A stretch of 49,817 bases of DNA from positions 1 to 49,817 of the forward strand of contig JAGOLL010000009.1 in the NCBI GenBank assembly GCA_017994055.1, in the 5' to 3' direction. The position numbers and the translations under genes were made by a program. How positions within the stretch are numbered: the first letter of the stretch is position 1; every line of letters starts with the position of its first letter. Shown piece by piece: positions 42,757-49,817 of this stretch. The notes below the pieces were generated by a model that saw only the letters and a list, made by a program, of their open reading frames with translations, searched no databases and had not been told where the DNA came from. The stretch comes from Methanothrix sp. (GTDB taxonomy: Archaea > Halobacteriota > Methanosarcinia > Methanotrichales > Methanotrichaceae).

Positions 42757-43874
42757 ATCTGGCCCGAGTGGCACAGATACTGGGAATGACAGAGAGCAGG
42801 CTGCAAGGCCTGCAAGAGACCATAATTCGAGAGTCTGCCTGGCCCGAGCCCCGATTGATCCGCTTTGAGAAGGAGGCATCGGGGGTCGAGGCAGGCACAG
42901 TTGTTTTTGAAAACGGCGACATTGTCTTCGGCTATCCCAAGATTCGCAGGCCACTGTTTTTGGCCCCGGCTATAGAGCGCCACTTCTCCGGGGCGGTGGC
43001 AGTGGAAGAGAAGATGAACGGCCACAATGTGCGGATCTTGTCTGTAAGCGGCGAGACCGTGGCCTTGACCAGAGGCGGATTCATATGCCCCTACTCTACC
43101 GAGGTGGCCCGGCGGCTGATTGAGGAAGAGATCTTCGAGAAGAATCCCAACCTGGTTTTATGCGGGGAGATGGTGGGGCCGGAAAATCCCTATGTGGCCA
43201 AGGAGATCTATCCCACCGACAGCATCGACTTTTATCTCTTTGATGTGGCGGAGAAGAACCGCAAGGGTACTGCGGGTGTGCATAAGACTCACGAGCTGGC
43301 GGAGCGGTTTGGACTCAAGGCCACTGCGTTTCTGGGTCAGTTTCAGAAGGATGTGGCAGCGGAGAAGATCCGGCAGATAGTGCTCCGCCTGGGCCGGCAG
43401 GGCCGTGAGGGAGTGGTGCTCAAGGACCCGGAAAACCTGGTCTCTCCAATAAAGTACACCAGCTCGGCCACAAACTGCAGCGACATTGCCATAGGCTTTC
43501 GATACTATAACGATTATGCCACGGACTTCTTTCTCTCCCGGGTGGTGCGGGAGGGCTTTCAGTCCGTGGAGTGGAATGAGTCGGAGGAGGAGAGGGGAGA
43601 TAGGGCGCAGCGGATAGGGGAGAGCATTCTTTTGCCCATGATTGAGACCATAGAAAAGAAGCGCGCCGGAGAGAATATAGTACAGAGGGTGGTAATTCAT
43701 GTCAAAAGCCTTCAGACGGCCAGGGACTTCGAGTACCACCTGCGCCGGAGCGGAATTCGGGCCATATTCGATCCCCCCATGCCGGACGATGAGGGCTATC
43801 AGATAGGAATCACCAAGCTGATCATGAGCACAAATGATAAGACCCAGGCGCTCTTAGACGGTGAGATGTGGTAG
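42753..43874 (+). CDS. ATP-dependent RNA ligase, archaeal Rnl3 type
   Basis: The 373-residue protein matches the archaeal RNA ligase family exemplified by MTH1221 and Pab1020, which circularise single-stranded RNA. The nucleotidyltransferase motifs are visible: motif I VEEKMNGHNVRI with the adenylated lysine (KMNG in place of the more usual KxDG), LCGEMVGPENPY (motif III), GREGVVLKDPENL (motif IV) and SPIKYTSSA (motif V). A helical C-terminal dimer domain follows. The gene is translationally coupled to five CBS genes and leads to ornithine cyclodeaminase after 13 bases. Confidence 0.9.
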   Translation: MNLARVAQILGMTESRLQGLQETIIRESAWPEPRLIRFEKEASGVEAGTVVFENGDIVFGYPKIRRPLFLAPAIERHFSGAVAVEEKMNGHNVRILSVSGETVALTRGGFICPYSTEVARRLIEEEIFEKNPNLVLCGEMVGPENPYVAKEIYPTDSIDFYLFDVAEKNRKGTAGVHKTHELAERFGLKATAFLGQFQKDVAAEKIRQIVLRLGRQGREGVVLKDPENLVSPIKYTSSATNCSDIAIGFRYYNDYATDFFLSRVVREGFQSVEWNESEEERGDRAQRIGESILLPMIETIEKKRAGENIVQRVVIHVKSLQTARDFEYHLRRSGIRAIFDPPMPDDEGYQIGITKLIMSTNDKTQALLDGEMW

Positions 43875-43887
43875 AAGGCCGAGGATT

Positions 43888-45132
43888 ATGAGTGAGATTG
43901 CAGACATAGAGATGCAGGGGCATCTCATCGACTCCCAGATGATGACCCGGGTCCTGGACAAGATCATGGACATGGGCGGGGAGTTCGAGATCAAGAACTT
44001 TCAGATAGGCCAGAAGAAGAACGACACCAGCTATGTCCAGATAACCATCACCGGCGAGGATGCATCCCATCTGGACCGGATACTCCTGGAGCTGCATGCC
44101 CTGGGAGCCCGGCTGGTGGAGATGGAGGATGCCAAGACAGCCATCGCCCCAGGGGATATGGTTGTCCCCAGAGGATTTTATTCCACCACCAATCATCCCA
44201 CCTACGTCCGCTACCAGGGGACATGGGTTGAGGTGGAGCACAATCACATGGACTGCCTGATTGTGCTGGAAGACGGCCGGGCCCGCTGCACCCCCATCGG
44301 CCATATCAAGAAGGGAGACAGGGTGGTCATCGGCACCGCTGGAGTGAAAGTCGTCCCCCCGGAGCGGCCCAGGGAGAAGACATTCTTCGGATTCATGTCC
44401 AATGAGGTCAGCTCGGAGCGGCCCAGCGGGGAGCTGGTGCGCCAGCTTGCGTCAGAGATCGTGAGGACCAAGACCGCAGGGGGCAAGATCGCCGTGGTCT
44501 GCGGCCCGGCGCTGGTTCACACCGGGGCAGCCCCTGCCCTGGCCCGGCTGATCCGTGAGGGCTATGTGGACGTCCTCTTAGCCGGAAATGCTGTGGCGGT
44601 GCATGACATCGAGCGGCAGCTCTTTGGAACCAGCCTGGGGATGAACTGCCAGGGCAATGCTATCTCCGGCGGCCACAGAAATCACCTTTACGCCATAAGC
44701 GAGATCATGGCCAGCGGCTCGATCAAGAATGCCATAGCGGAGGGCAAGCTCAAGGGGGGTATCATGTATGAGGCCACAGAGAAGGGCATCGACTACATCC
44801 TGGCCGGCTCCATTCGCGATGACGGCCCCCTGCCCGAGGTGATCACCGATACCGTCCGGGCCAAGGACGCCATGGACAGGGCTTTAAAGGGCGTGGACAT
44901 GGCCATAATGCTGGGGACAATGCTGCACTCCATAGCTGTGGGCAATCTGCTGCCCTCCTATGTCAAGACCATCTGCGTGGACATCAACCCTTCAACGGTG
45001 ACCAAGCTCATGGACCGGGGATCGGCCCAGGCCATCGGCCTGGTAACGGACATAGGCATCTTCCTGCCCCGGCTGGCAGAGGAGATAGAGAAGATTGAGA
45101 AGGGCGGAGAAGAGAAGCAGATCCCCTGCTAG
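43888..45132 (+). CDS. Archaeal ornithine cyclodeaminase (TIGR00300 family)
   Basis: The 414-residue protein has the TIGR00300/LOR-SDH organisation: an N-terminal domain (DASHLDRILLELHALGARLVEMEDAKTA in shortened form LHALGARLVEMEDA), TPIGHIKKGDRVVIGTAGVKVVPPERPR and a Rossmann-like C-terminal half (DVLLAGNAVAVHDIERQLFG, GGHRNHLYAISEI). The Methanococcus member converts ornithine to proline and ammonia. Start ATG at 43888 gives a normal N-terminus. It follows the RNA ligase by 13 bases, so all seven genes from 38,774 may be one transcript. Confidence 0.88.
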   Translation: MSEIADIEMQGHLIDSQMMTRVLDKIMDMGGEFEIKNFQIGQKKNDTSYVQITITGEDASHLDRILLELHALGARLVEMEDAKTAIAPGDMVVPRGFYSTTNHPTYVRYQGTWVEVEHNHMDCLIVLEDGRARCTPIGHIKKGDRVVIGTAGVKVVPPERPREKTFFGFMSNEVSSERPSGELVRQLASEIVRTKTAGGKIAVVCGPALVHTGAAPALARLIREGYVDVLLAGNAVAVHDIERQLFGTSLGMNCQGNAISGGHRNHLYAISEIMASGSIKNAIAEGKLKGGIMYEATEKGIDYILAGSIRDDGPLPEVITDTVRAKDAMDRALKGVDMAIMLGTMLHSIAVGNLLPSYVKTICVDINPSTVTKLMDRGSAQAIGLVTDIGIFLPRLAEEIEKIEKGGEEKQIPC

Positions 45133-45186
45133 GTTATCGGAAAACTTAAATTGGCAGGGGATGCTTCACCTCTCCTGCATCAGCGG

Positions 45187-45261
45187 GCCGCCGTGGCTTA
45201 GCCCGGTTAAAGCGGCTGATTCGTAATCAGCAGTTCATGGGTTCGAATCCCATCGGCGGCT
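45187..45261 (+). tRNA. tRNA-Thr (anticodon CGT)
   Basis: GCCGCCG (45187-45193) pairs with CGGCGGC (45254-45260), discriminator T (45261). The anticodon loop TTCGTAA carries CGT and the T loop is GGGTTCGAATCCC. Length 75 bases, no intron or encoded CCA. It lies at the edge of the AT-rich island. Confidence 0.93.
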
Positions 45262-45563
45262 TTCTATTTTGATCAAGAGTTGTGATCAGATTAGTTCGCC
45301 AACTAAGTAGTAATGATATCTCGGTCTAAGTCCGTTGACTGTTGACCTTTTCCAACTCCGAGATTTATTAAGCGGTCCTTCAGGTGCATTGAGACTCGAC
45401 CAAATCATTAAATATAAATATACAAAGAGATAAAACATAATCTCATGAGCTTCATGCGAGGGAAGAATTATGTGTTTCAGTATAAAACCAAATTAATATC
45501 TTCTTTATCTTATCTTGAATACTTGGATGTCTCACTTTATTTTTTAATAATAGATGGCCTGCC
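45262..45563. other. AT-rich intergenic stretch after tRNA-Thr
   Basis: About 300 bases with no gene seen. A TATA-rich stretch TTAAATATAAATATACAAAG lies near 45409-45428. Reading frames are short or run into the duplicated fragment. No direct repeat of the tRNA 3' end was found here. Confidence 0.45.
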
Positions 45564-45704
45564 CAGGAGTTCGAGAGTATGAAGACAGCCCTGCAGTATG
45601 TCTCTGCCCGGCTTGAGCTGCCCATCAAGAGGTTCATTGTACAGAGCGACCTTCTCCAGGAGCAGCTTCGGAGCCGCCAGACCACATTGAGCAGCTTTTC
45701 CTGA
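45564..45704 (+). pseudogene. 3' fragment of nre (duplicate)
   Basis: Forty-six codons reading [20 protein letters not shown] and ending QTTLSSFS, nearly the same as the last 46 codons of the Nre gene (12,378-12,518), including the PCNA-binding end peptide. Sequence before 45564 is unrelated and AT-rich, so there is no start or body for this gene. It is the left edge of the duplicated block. Confidence 0.85.
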
Positions 45705-45739
45705 GTTACGTCTGCCGCTCCGGGGCATTCCCTCAAGGG

Positions 45740-46336
45740 CTATGACGAGGCTGCGGCAATAGTCTCCAGAATCAATTGCCACCAGCACTTATTCTCGGCT
45801 TCCTTCTGCTGCACGATATCTGAACCGGCCTGGGGACTCTGATCCTCCTGATCGGACTGCACCGGGCTGTATTCTTCCTCAATAGGCTGCTCCTCCCAGT
45901 ACCAGCTCTCGGGATCGAACTCATTGTTCCTGAAATCCTTCTTGGCCGCATGGCCGGAATCGATGAGCATGCGGTTGAAGTTCCTGCCGTCCTCCAGATA
46001 GCACACCGCCATCCACCGGCCATAGTCGTCCTGGCCGTTCTTGTCATCGATGTCCAGAGAAACAATATTGCCCATCAGATTGGAGCGGGTATATTCACCG
46101 GCAATCCTGCCTGCTTCACATGCCCTCTCCCCGTACATCTCAGGGGCGTCAAGGTCTGCCAGCCTGACCCGGATGACCTCATCGGAGATGCGGTCATCGT
46201 GGCTGGAGAGCCTCACATCAAAGGTATCGCCATCGGTAACATAGATTACCCGACCTGCCGCCTCGTCCGGAGCGGCGTTGGCTGAAGAAATCAGCAGCAA
46301 TAGGGGTACTATAAAGAAGACCTTAATCGATTTCAT
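45740..46336 (-). CDS. Secreted thermonuclease (SNase domain), copy 2
   Basis: A 198-residue paralog of the thermonuclease at 12,552-13,148, with signal peptide (MKSIKVFFIVPLLLLISSANA) and the same catalytic set: DGDT with two metal aspartates, RVRL arginine, DLDAPEM and YGRWMAV arginine, then NNEFDPESWYWEE. Sequence differs mainly in the signal peptide and C-terminal tail (GQLDQFNYTLEAG versus QSDQEDQSPQAG). It converges with the nre fragment as its partner does with nre. The start agrees with the other copy. Confidence 0.87.
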   Translation of the reverse strand: MKSIKVFFIVPLLLLISSANAAPDEAAGRVIYVTDGDTFDVRLSSHDDRISDEVIRVRLADLDAPEMYGERACEAGRIAGEYTRSNLMGNIVSLDIDDKNGQDDYGRWMAVCYLEDGRNFNRMLIDSGHAAKKDFRNNEFDPESWYWEEQPIEEEYSPVQSDQEDQSPQAGSDIVQQKEAENKCWWQLILETIAAASS

Positions 46337-46597
46337 GAACTAATTCATCCCTTTCTACGCCCTTTCATGCCCTTACAGTGTAATAATACTTCGCTATAGT
46401 GATTTACAGAAAAGATATGCCTGCCATAGGTCCGGCATCTAGCCATGAGGTCTTGTGGTACAGGGATTTACCGGGCGGAAGATGACAGTGTATAATTCAT
46501 ATTCATCATCTCCAGATCATCGGAGAAGCTGCCAACGATCTCTCTCGCGGAACTGACATAATGGAGTCATGACATCCCCGGATAAGTCGCATTTTTC

Positions 46598-47200
46598 TCA
46601 AGACGTATCTCTTTTAAATTCGCTTCTTAAAATTATATGAAATCTTTTTAGTATCATAAATAAATTTAATATGAAAATAGATACTAGATAATAAATTAAA
46701 AATGCGAGCAAATAGGGCATTGTCTGGGCATCGAGTAGCGCGAAATCGTAAGCCTCATTTGTATTATTGCTCGATATATTTATATTATTTGAAATGACAT
46801 TATGATTTGTTAAAACATCAGATGTAGTCGCAAGTGAGAAAACTAACAATAATATTATAGTAACTACAGATATCAAAATTCCAAAGGAGATATTAGATGA
46901 CAATTCTTTGAGGAGAGTGGCTCTTAGCGGTCGTTTATTTGAATTTGGCTTTCCAATAATGTCATAAACTAATAATAGCAAATTAAATAGTAAACCGGCA
47001 AAAACCGATAAAGACATTACAAGGACATTAACTAATTGGTCACTTAAAATCACTTTAAAATATATAATAATAGAAGATACAAAAATTGGTAATATAAAAA
47101 ATATGAACAAATCAAGTATACTATATCTACCATTATCGTAGTCCTTAAGTGTCGAAATATGATCTTTAATAATGTTGATAACGCTTAGTTTATTGCTCAT
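46598..47200 (-). CDS. Cassette protein C: four-helix membrane protein
   Basis: The 200-residue protein (MSNKLSVINIIKDHISTLKDYD start) has four hydrophobic segments: LFIFFILPIFVSSIIIYF, LVNVLVMSLSVFAGLLFNLLL, ISFGILISVVTIILLLVF and LLAFLIYYLVSIFILNLFM. A loop with sequons (NINISSNNTNEAYD) lies between the third and fourth. No known family is recognised. The gene is very AT-rich and overlaps the upstream 71-residue gene by 11 bases (ATGAGCAATAA), so it is the last member of a tight three-gene unit. Confidence 0.72.
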   Translation of the reverse strand: MSNKLSVINIIKDHISTLKDYDNGRYSILDLFIFFILPIFVSSIIIYFKVILSDQLVNVLVMSLSVFAGLLFNLLLLVYDIIGKPNSNKRPLRATLLKELSSNISFGILISVVTIILLLVFSLATTSDVLTNHNVISNNINISSNNTNEAYDFALLDAQTMPYLLAFLIYYLVSIFILNLFMILKRFHIILRSEFKRDTS

Positions 47201-47405
47201 CGGGATTCCATCCCATAGCATCAGATAGATCCTTTAATAGATAGCGGGCATTCTTATCTATGCTCTCAAAAACTGGATGTCCGTTTTCCATGCGAACCTC
47301 TTCGGTTATATCATAAAAAGCTCTTATCTTATATAAATTAGACAAATCAATAGTCCTAGTTCGCTTATTCACCTCTAACTCAAGCTTGATATTATTATTA
47401 TTCAA
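47190..47405 (-). CDS. Cassette protein B: small protein of 71 residues
   Basis: The start is TTG at 47405, with AAGGAG eight bases upstream inside the end of the previous gene; the stop of that gene lies in the overlap. The protein begins MNNNNIKLELEVNKRTRTIDL and has a middle segment YKIRAFYDITEEV and a helical end (NARYLLKDLSDAMGWNPDEQ). It is acidic at the end and has no known domain. Its overlap with both neighbours points to a subunit or adaptor made in fixed ratio with them. Confidence 0.65.
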   Translation of the reverse strand: MNNNNIKLELEVNKRTRTIDLSNLYKIRAFYDITEEVRMENGHPVFESIDKNARYLLKDLSDAMGWNPDEQ

Positions 47406-48159
47406 AATTATACTCCTTGAGCTCAATTAATCTCTGCAACTCGCGGTCACCTTTTAGGAACTCTTTTAGTCGCCCCTTTAATGGAAGATATTTGCCAAAT
47501 CCTCTCTCAGCATGAGCTATGAGTTCCATATATCCTTCTTGTTCTTCGTGATCACTCCGATCATATGCATCCTCAATATTCTTGCCCATTCCAAATCGAA
47601 TAAATCTTATTTTCTTTAATCCGCCACGATTTAAATAATAATCTATAAGTTTTTGTGTAACCAGAGGATTCATTTCTACACGAAATTGGGGAAACATCCG
47701 GGTAAAATATTTATTAAAGCTATTTAAGAAGATGCTTCTTACTCCTTTTTGGCCGAATCTCTCGAGAATGACTATGCCTTCATCACGACCTTTAGGTAAG
47801 GACATGAGGAAATAGAAAGGCAATATTTCGGCTTCGCTGACAATCCTCTTATGAGAGAGCGATTTTTCCGGCACATTTATTAACTCACTTTCAAATCCGT
47901 ATTCACCTGTTTTAATTATCCCGCATAAGGTACGATTTTCATTTCTATCATCTACTGTAAGATTATCTATCTTAATTAATTTCTTAATTTCACTATTATG
48001 ATCATATTCGGATGAAATCTTGTTTAGGTATTTTAACAATTCCTGAAAAACATCCGGGGTTTTGGTTTTTGAGTTTTCATCTTCATCGCTATCAAGCACA
48101 ATATTTCGTTTCTTATTAGATACCCTAAATGAATAACCGGAAAGATATATGTTAGTCAT
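47398..48159 (-). CDS. Cassette protein A: soluble protein of about 253 residues
   Basis: The ATG at 48159 is preceded by GGTGTGAT. The protein begins MTNIYLSGYSFRVSNKKRN and has charged helical segments (about 35-65), a strand-rich middle (CGIIKTGEYGFESELINVPEK near 79-100), PFYFLMSLPKGRDEGIVILERFGQKGVRSIF near 112-142, and a C-terminal part with YLNRGGLKKIRFIRFGMG and HAERGFGKYLPLKGRL. The rhythm of strands and the Gly-rich stretch suggest a globular effector or sensor. No known family is recognised. An alternative TTG at 48231 would add a hydrophobic leader. Confidence 0.68.
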   Translation of the reverse strand: MTNIYLSGYSFRVSNKKRNIVLDSDEDENSKTKTPDVFQELLKYLNKISSEYDHNSEIKKLIKIDNLTVDDRNENRTLCGIIKTGEYGFESELINVPEKSLSHKRIVSEAEILPFYFLMSLPKGRDEGIVILERFGQKGVRSIFLNSFNKYFTRMFPQFRVEMNPLVTQKLIDYYLNRGGLKKIRFIRFGMGKNIEDAYDRSDHEEQEGYMELIAHAERGFGKYLPLKGRLKEFLKGDRELQRLIELKEYNFE

Positions 48160-48520
48160 AATCGCATCACACCATAATATCAAAACTATTATTAAATTTA
48201 GCAATACAATTGGAGTTACCTGAAATCGCAATTATTCTTTTCATTGTTGCACCATCTGATAGATCGGAATCCAATGTATTTAAACTTTTATTACTAGATA
48301 TTTTATAAAGTAATCATACAAAATAAAAACATTTACAGCCCCCGAAACGCGAGCCCCTCAGGCCCGCGCTTCTGGAACTGCTCCTCCCTCCTTTTTTTGG
48401 TAGTTGGTTTTTAGGTTATAATCGTGAAATCCCGAGGCCATAAGAGCACGGCATCGCATCCGGCGGGCCTCATCAGCCGCGCCGTCCGAGACCATGCTAA
48501 GACCTCCCATGATATAAAGC
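48160..48520. other. Region between the cassette and ilvC
   Basis: The left part (48,160-48,330) is AT-rich and holds likely promoter elements for the cassette on the minus strand (for example CTTTATAAAA near 48301-48310). The right part (48,340-48,520) is GC-rich; a minus-strand frame of 50 codons from 48510 (MGGLSMVSDGAADEARRM start) follows ilvC but has no clear signals and is not called as a gene with confidence. Confidence 0.4.
48348..48368. repeat. GC-rich inverted repeat
   Basis: CGCGAGCC (48348-48355) and GGCCCGCG (48361-48368) form a stem with one mismatch and a five-base loop. On the minus strand it is followed by TTTC, so it could end the ilvC transcript. Weak evidence. Confidence 0.35.
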
Positions 48521-49516
48521 TTACTTCTTGGCCAGCCAGGTCATCATCGCCCTCAGCTCCGCACCCACCTGCTCTATGGGGTGCTCGGCTTCAATCTTCT
48601 CCAGGGATTTCTTGACCGGCAGGCCGGCCTGGCTCTCCAAAATCCATTCCCGAGCGAACTCACCGGACTGGATCTCCGCCAGAATGTCCTGCATCTCTGC
48701 CCGGCTCTCCTCATTGATTATCCTGTGGCCGCGGGTCATGCCTCCGTACTCGGCGGTATTGGAAACATTGTTCCACATGCGCATGAATCCGCCCTCGTAG
48801 ATCAGATCCACAATCAGCTTAAGCTCATGGCAGGCCTCAAAGTAGGCGATCTCCGGCTGATAGCCGGCATCGACCAGCGTCTCGAAGGAGGCCTTGATCA
48901 TCTCTGTTACCCCGCCGCATAGATCCACCTGCTCTCCGAAGAGGTCTGTCTCTGTCTCCTCGGTGAATGTGGTCTCTATGACACCGGCCCGGGTGCCGCC
49001 GATGCCCTTGGCATAGGCCAGAGCGCGCTTTAAAGCTGAGCCGGAGGCATCCTGCTCCACAGCCACCAGGCAGGGAACTCCCTTGCCTTCCTCATAGGTG
49101 CGGCGCACCAGGTCGCCCGGACCCTTGGGGGCGACCATGACCACGTCCACATTCTCCGGGGGCACTATCTGGAAGTAGCGGATATTGAAGCCGTGGGAGA
49201 ATCCCAAGATATTTCCTTCCTCCAGGTTAGGGGCTATCTGCTCCCGGTAGATCTTGCCCTGGTACTCGTCGGGCAGGAGTATCTGAATGTAATCCGCCGC
49301 CTTGGCCGCATCGGAGACGGACATGACCCGGACTCCATCCTCCTCTGCCCTCTTCCAGGCCCGCGAGCCGGGCAGGTCTGCCGCTATGACATCCAACCCG
49401 GAGTCCTTGAGGTTCTCCCCCTGGGCGTGCCCCTGATTTCCCCAGCCCACTATGGCTATGGTCTTATCCTTTAAAACTCTCAGATCTGCATCTTTTTCAT
49501 GGTATATCTTAGCCAA
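48521..49516 (-). CDS. ilvC: Ketol-acid reductoisomerase
   Basis: The 331-residue class I KARI makes the second step of valine and isoleucine synthesis. Diagnostic parts: [20 protein letters not shown] (nucleotide-binding loop), the catalytic [12 protein letters not shown] and [17 protein letters not shown] (magnesium acidic residues), and [10 protein letters not shown]. The cofactor loop reads [12 protein letters not shown] (43-54), where typical NADPH enzymes have an Arg and two Ser (see findings). It is followed at 125 bases by ilvN in the same direction, the usual order ilvB-ilvN-ilvC. Confidence 0.95.
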   Translation of the reverse strand: MAKIYHEKDADLRVLKDKTIAIVGWGNQGHAQGENLKDSGLDVIAADLPGSRAWKRAEEDGVRVMSVSDAAKAADYIQILLPDEYQGKIYREQIAPNLEEGNILGFSHGFNIRYFQIVPPENVDVVMVAPKGPGDLVRRTYEEGKGVPCLVAVEQDASGSALKRALAYAKGIGGTRAGVIETTFTEETETDLFGEQVDLCGGVTEMIKASFETLVDAGYQPEIAYFEACHELKLIVDLIYEGGFMRMWNNVSNTAEYGGMTRGHRIINEESRAEMQDILAEIQSGEFAREWILESQAGLPVKKSLEKIEAEHPIEQVGAELRAMMTWLAKK

Positions 49517-49641
49517 ATCTCATTCCTCCATGTTCTCTGTTTCTTGAGTTATAATCATGATTACAGTCAAAATAATGGATCATAGACCGATCCTTGCCCG
49601 GCAAGGAGGATCGGCCCTGAAATCCCATTAATTCCGCCGCC

Positions 49642-49817
49642 TCAGGCCTTGATCGACCTCGCCCCCCGGATCATGGATATCTTGCCGGTGCGAACCAGCT
49701 CCTTTACCCCGAACTGGCGCAGCATCCCGGTGATGGCATCGATCTTCTCCTCATCCCCCGTGACCTCAATGATCATGGAGCGGTGGGATACATCGATGAT
49801 CTTGGCCCGGAAGATGT
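49642..49817 (-). CDS. ilvN: Acetolactate synthase small subunit, C-terminal part
   Basis: The frame open at the right edge ends at 49642 and reads IFRAKIIDVSHRSMIIEVTG, then KIDAITGMLRQFGVKELVRTGK and RGARSIKA. This is the second half of the regulatory subunit IlvN/IlvH, which controls acetolactate synthase by valine. Only about 58 codons are inside the window. It is upstream of ilvC, completing the branched-chain amino acid order. Confidence 0.92.
   Translation of the reverse strand, partial: IFRAKIIDVSHRSMIIEVTGDEEKIDAITGMLRQFGVKELVRTGKISMIRGARSIKA

Noticed and set aside
43020..43035. KMNG instead of KxDG in the RNA ligase as a sign of inactivity
   Set aside because: I believe Asn at this place occurs in archaeal Rnl3 relatives, and the other motifs are intact, so it is not treated as damage.
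46598..48159. Identity of the three-gene cassette as Kiwa or another named defence system
   Set aside because: Only the presence of a four-helix membrane protein and a soluble partner is similar; no sequence motif of KwaA or KwaB was recognised.
48424..48615. Plus-strand frame of 63 codons at the end of ilvC
   Set aside because: Mostly antisense to ilvC; no start signal or known content.

Overview
The window comes from a methanogenic archaeon, most probably an acetoclastic member of the Methanosarcinales close to Methanothrix (Methanosaeta). The evidence is an archaeal exosome superoperon (SBDS, Rrp4, Rrp41, Rrp42, eL43, RpoP, Brix, Pcc1, prefoldin), a methanogenesis marker 14 protein, SepCysS (the tRNA-dependent cysteine route of methanogens), archaeal Bud32, Nre and Rnl3-type RNA ligase, TATA-box promoters, and many small secreted proteins of unknown function. 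The genus is an inference; the archaeal methanogen assignment is firm.

Layout. 1-4.7 kb: the conserved information-processing superoperon, starting inside the proteasome alpha gene and ending in tRNA-Arg(TCT). 4.7-11.2 kb: a CooT-like nickel protein, a remnant of acetolactate decarboxylase, tRNA-Leu(TAA), several secreted proteins, a DUF123 nuclease-like protein, a bactofilin-like membrane protein, a TrmJ-like methyltransferase and a stand-alone LigD-type phosphoesterase. 11.2-19.8 kb: Nre repair protein, secreted thermonuclease, DUF11 protein, methanogenesis marker 14 coupled to a primase-large-subunit-like Fe-S protein, a tandem pair of secreted CSSC proteins, a metallophosphoesterase, a cysteine-cluster protein and a second thermonuclease type. 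19.9-28.1 kb: a lipoprotein, exported beta carbonic anhydrase, NAC, HD phosphohydrolase, a GDPD fused to a Cys-rich domain, and SepCysS. 28.4-35.0 kb: an accessory region with two winged-helix paralogs, a frameshifted UPF0489 gene, a DUF3786 gene, a broken HicB, a glyoxalase-like protein, an anchored alpha/beta hydrolase and a secreted PEGA-like protein. 35.4-38.7 kb: HIT/purN/bud32/DUF1786 operon and a divergent MoaB-like gene. 38.8-45.1 kb: five consecutive CBS-domain genes (18 CBS motifs) leading without a gap into RNA ligase and archaeal ornithine cyclodeaminase, then tRNA-Thr(CGT). 45.3-48.5 kb: an island-like stretch after the tRNA with a second copy of the nre-tail/thermonuclease block and an AT-rich three-gene overlapping cassette of unknown function. 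48.5-49.8 kb: ilvC and the end of ilvN.

Most notable: (1) the AT-rich, translationally coupled three-gene cassette at 46,598-48,159 (soluble protein, 71-residue protein, four-helix membrane protein), a candidate undescribed system; (2) the duplication of a block made of the 3' end of nre plus a convergent secreted nuclease, 33 kb apart; (3) the run of five CBS genes joined to an RNA ligase; (4) families of secreted proteins with shared modules; (5) several gene remnants (acetolactate decarboxylase, HicB, UPF0489, nre tail). No CRISPR array, insertion sequence or rRNA gene was seen.
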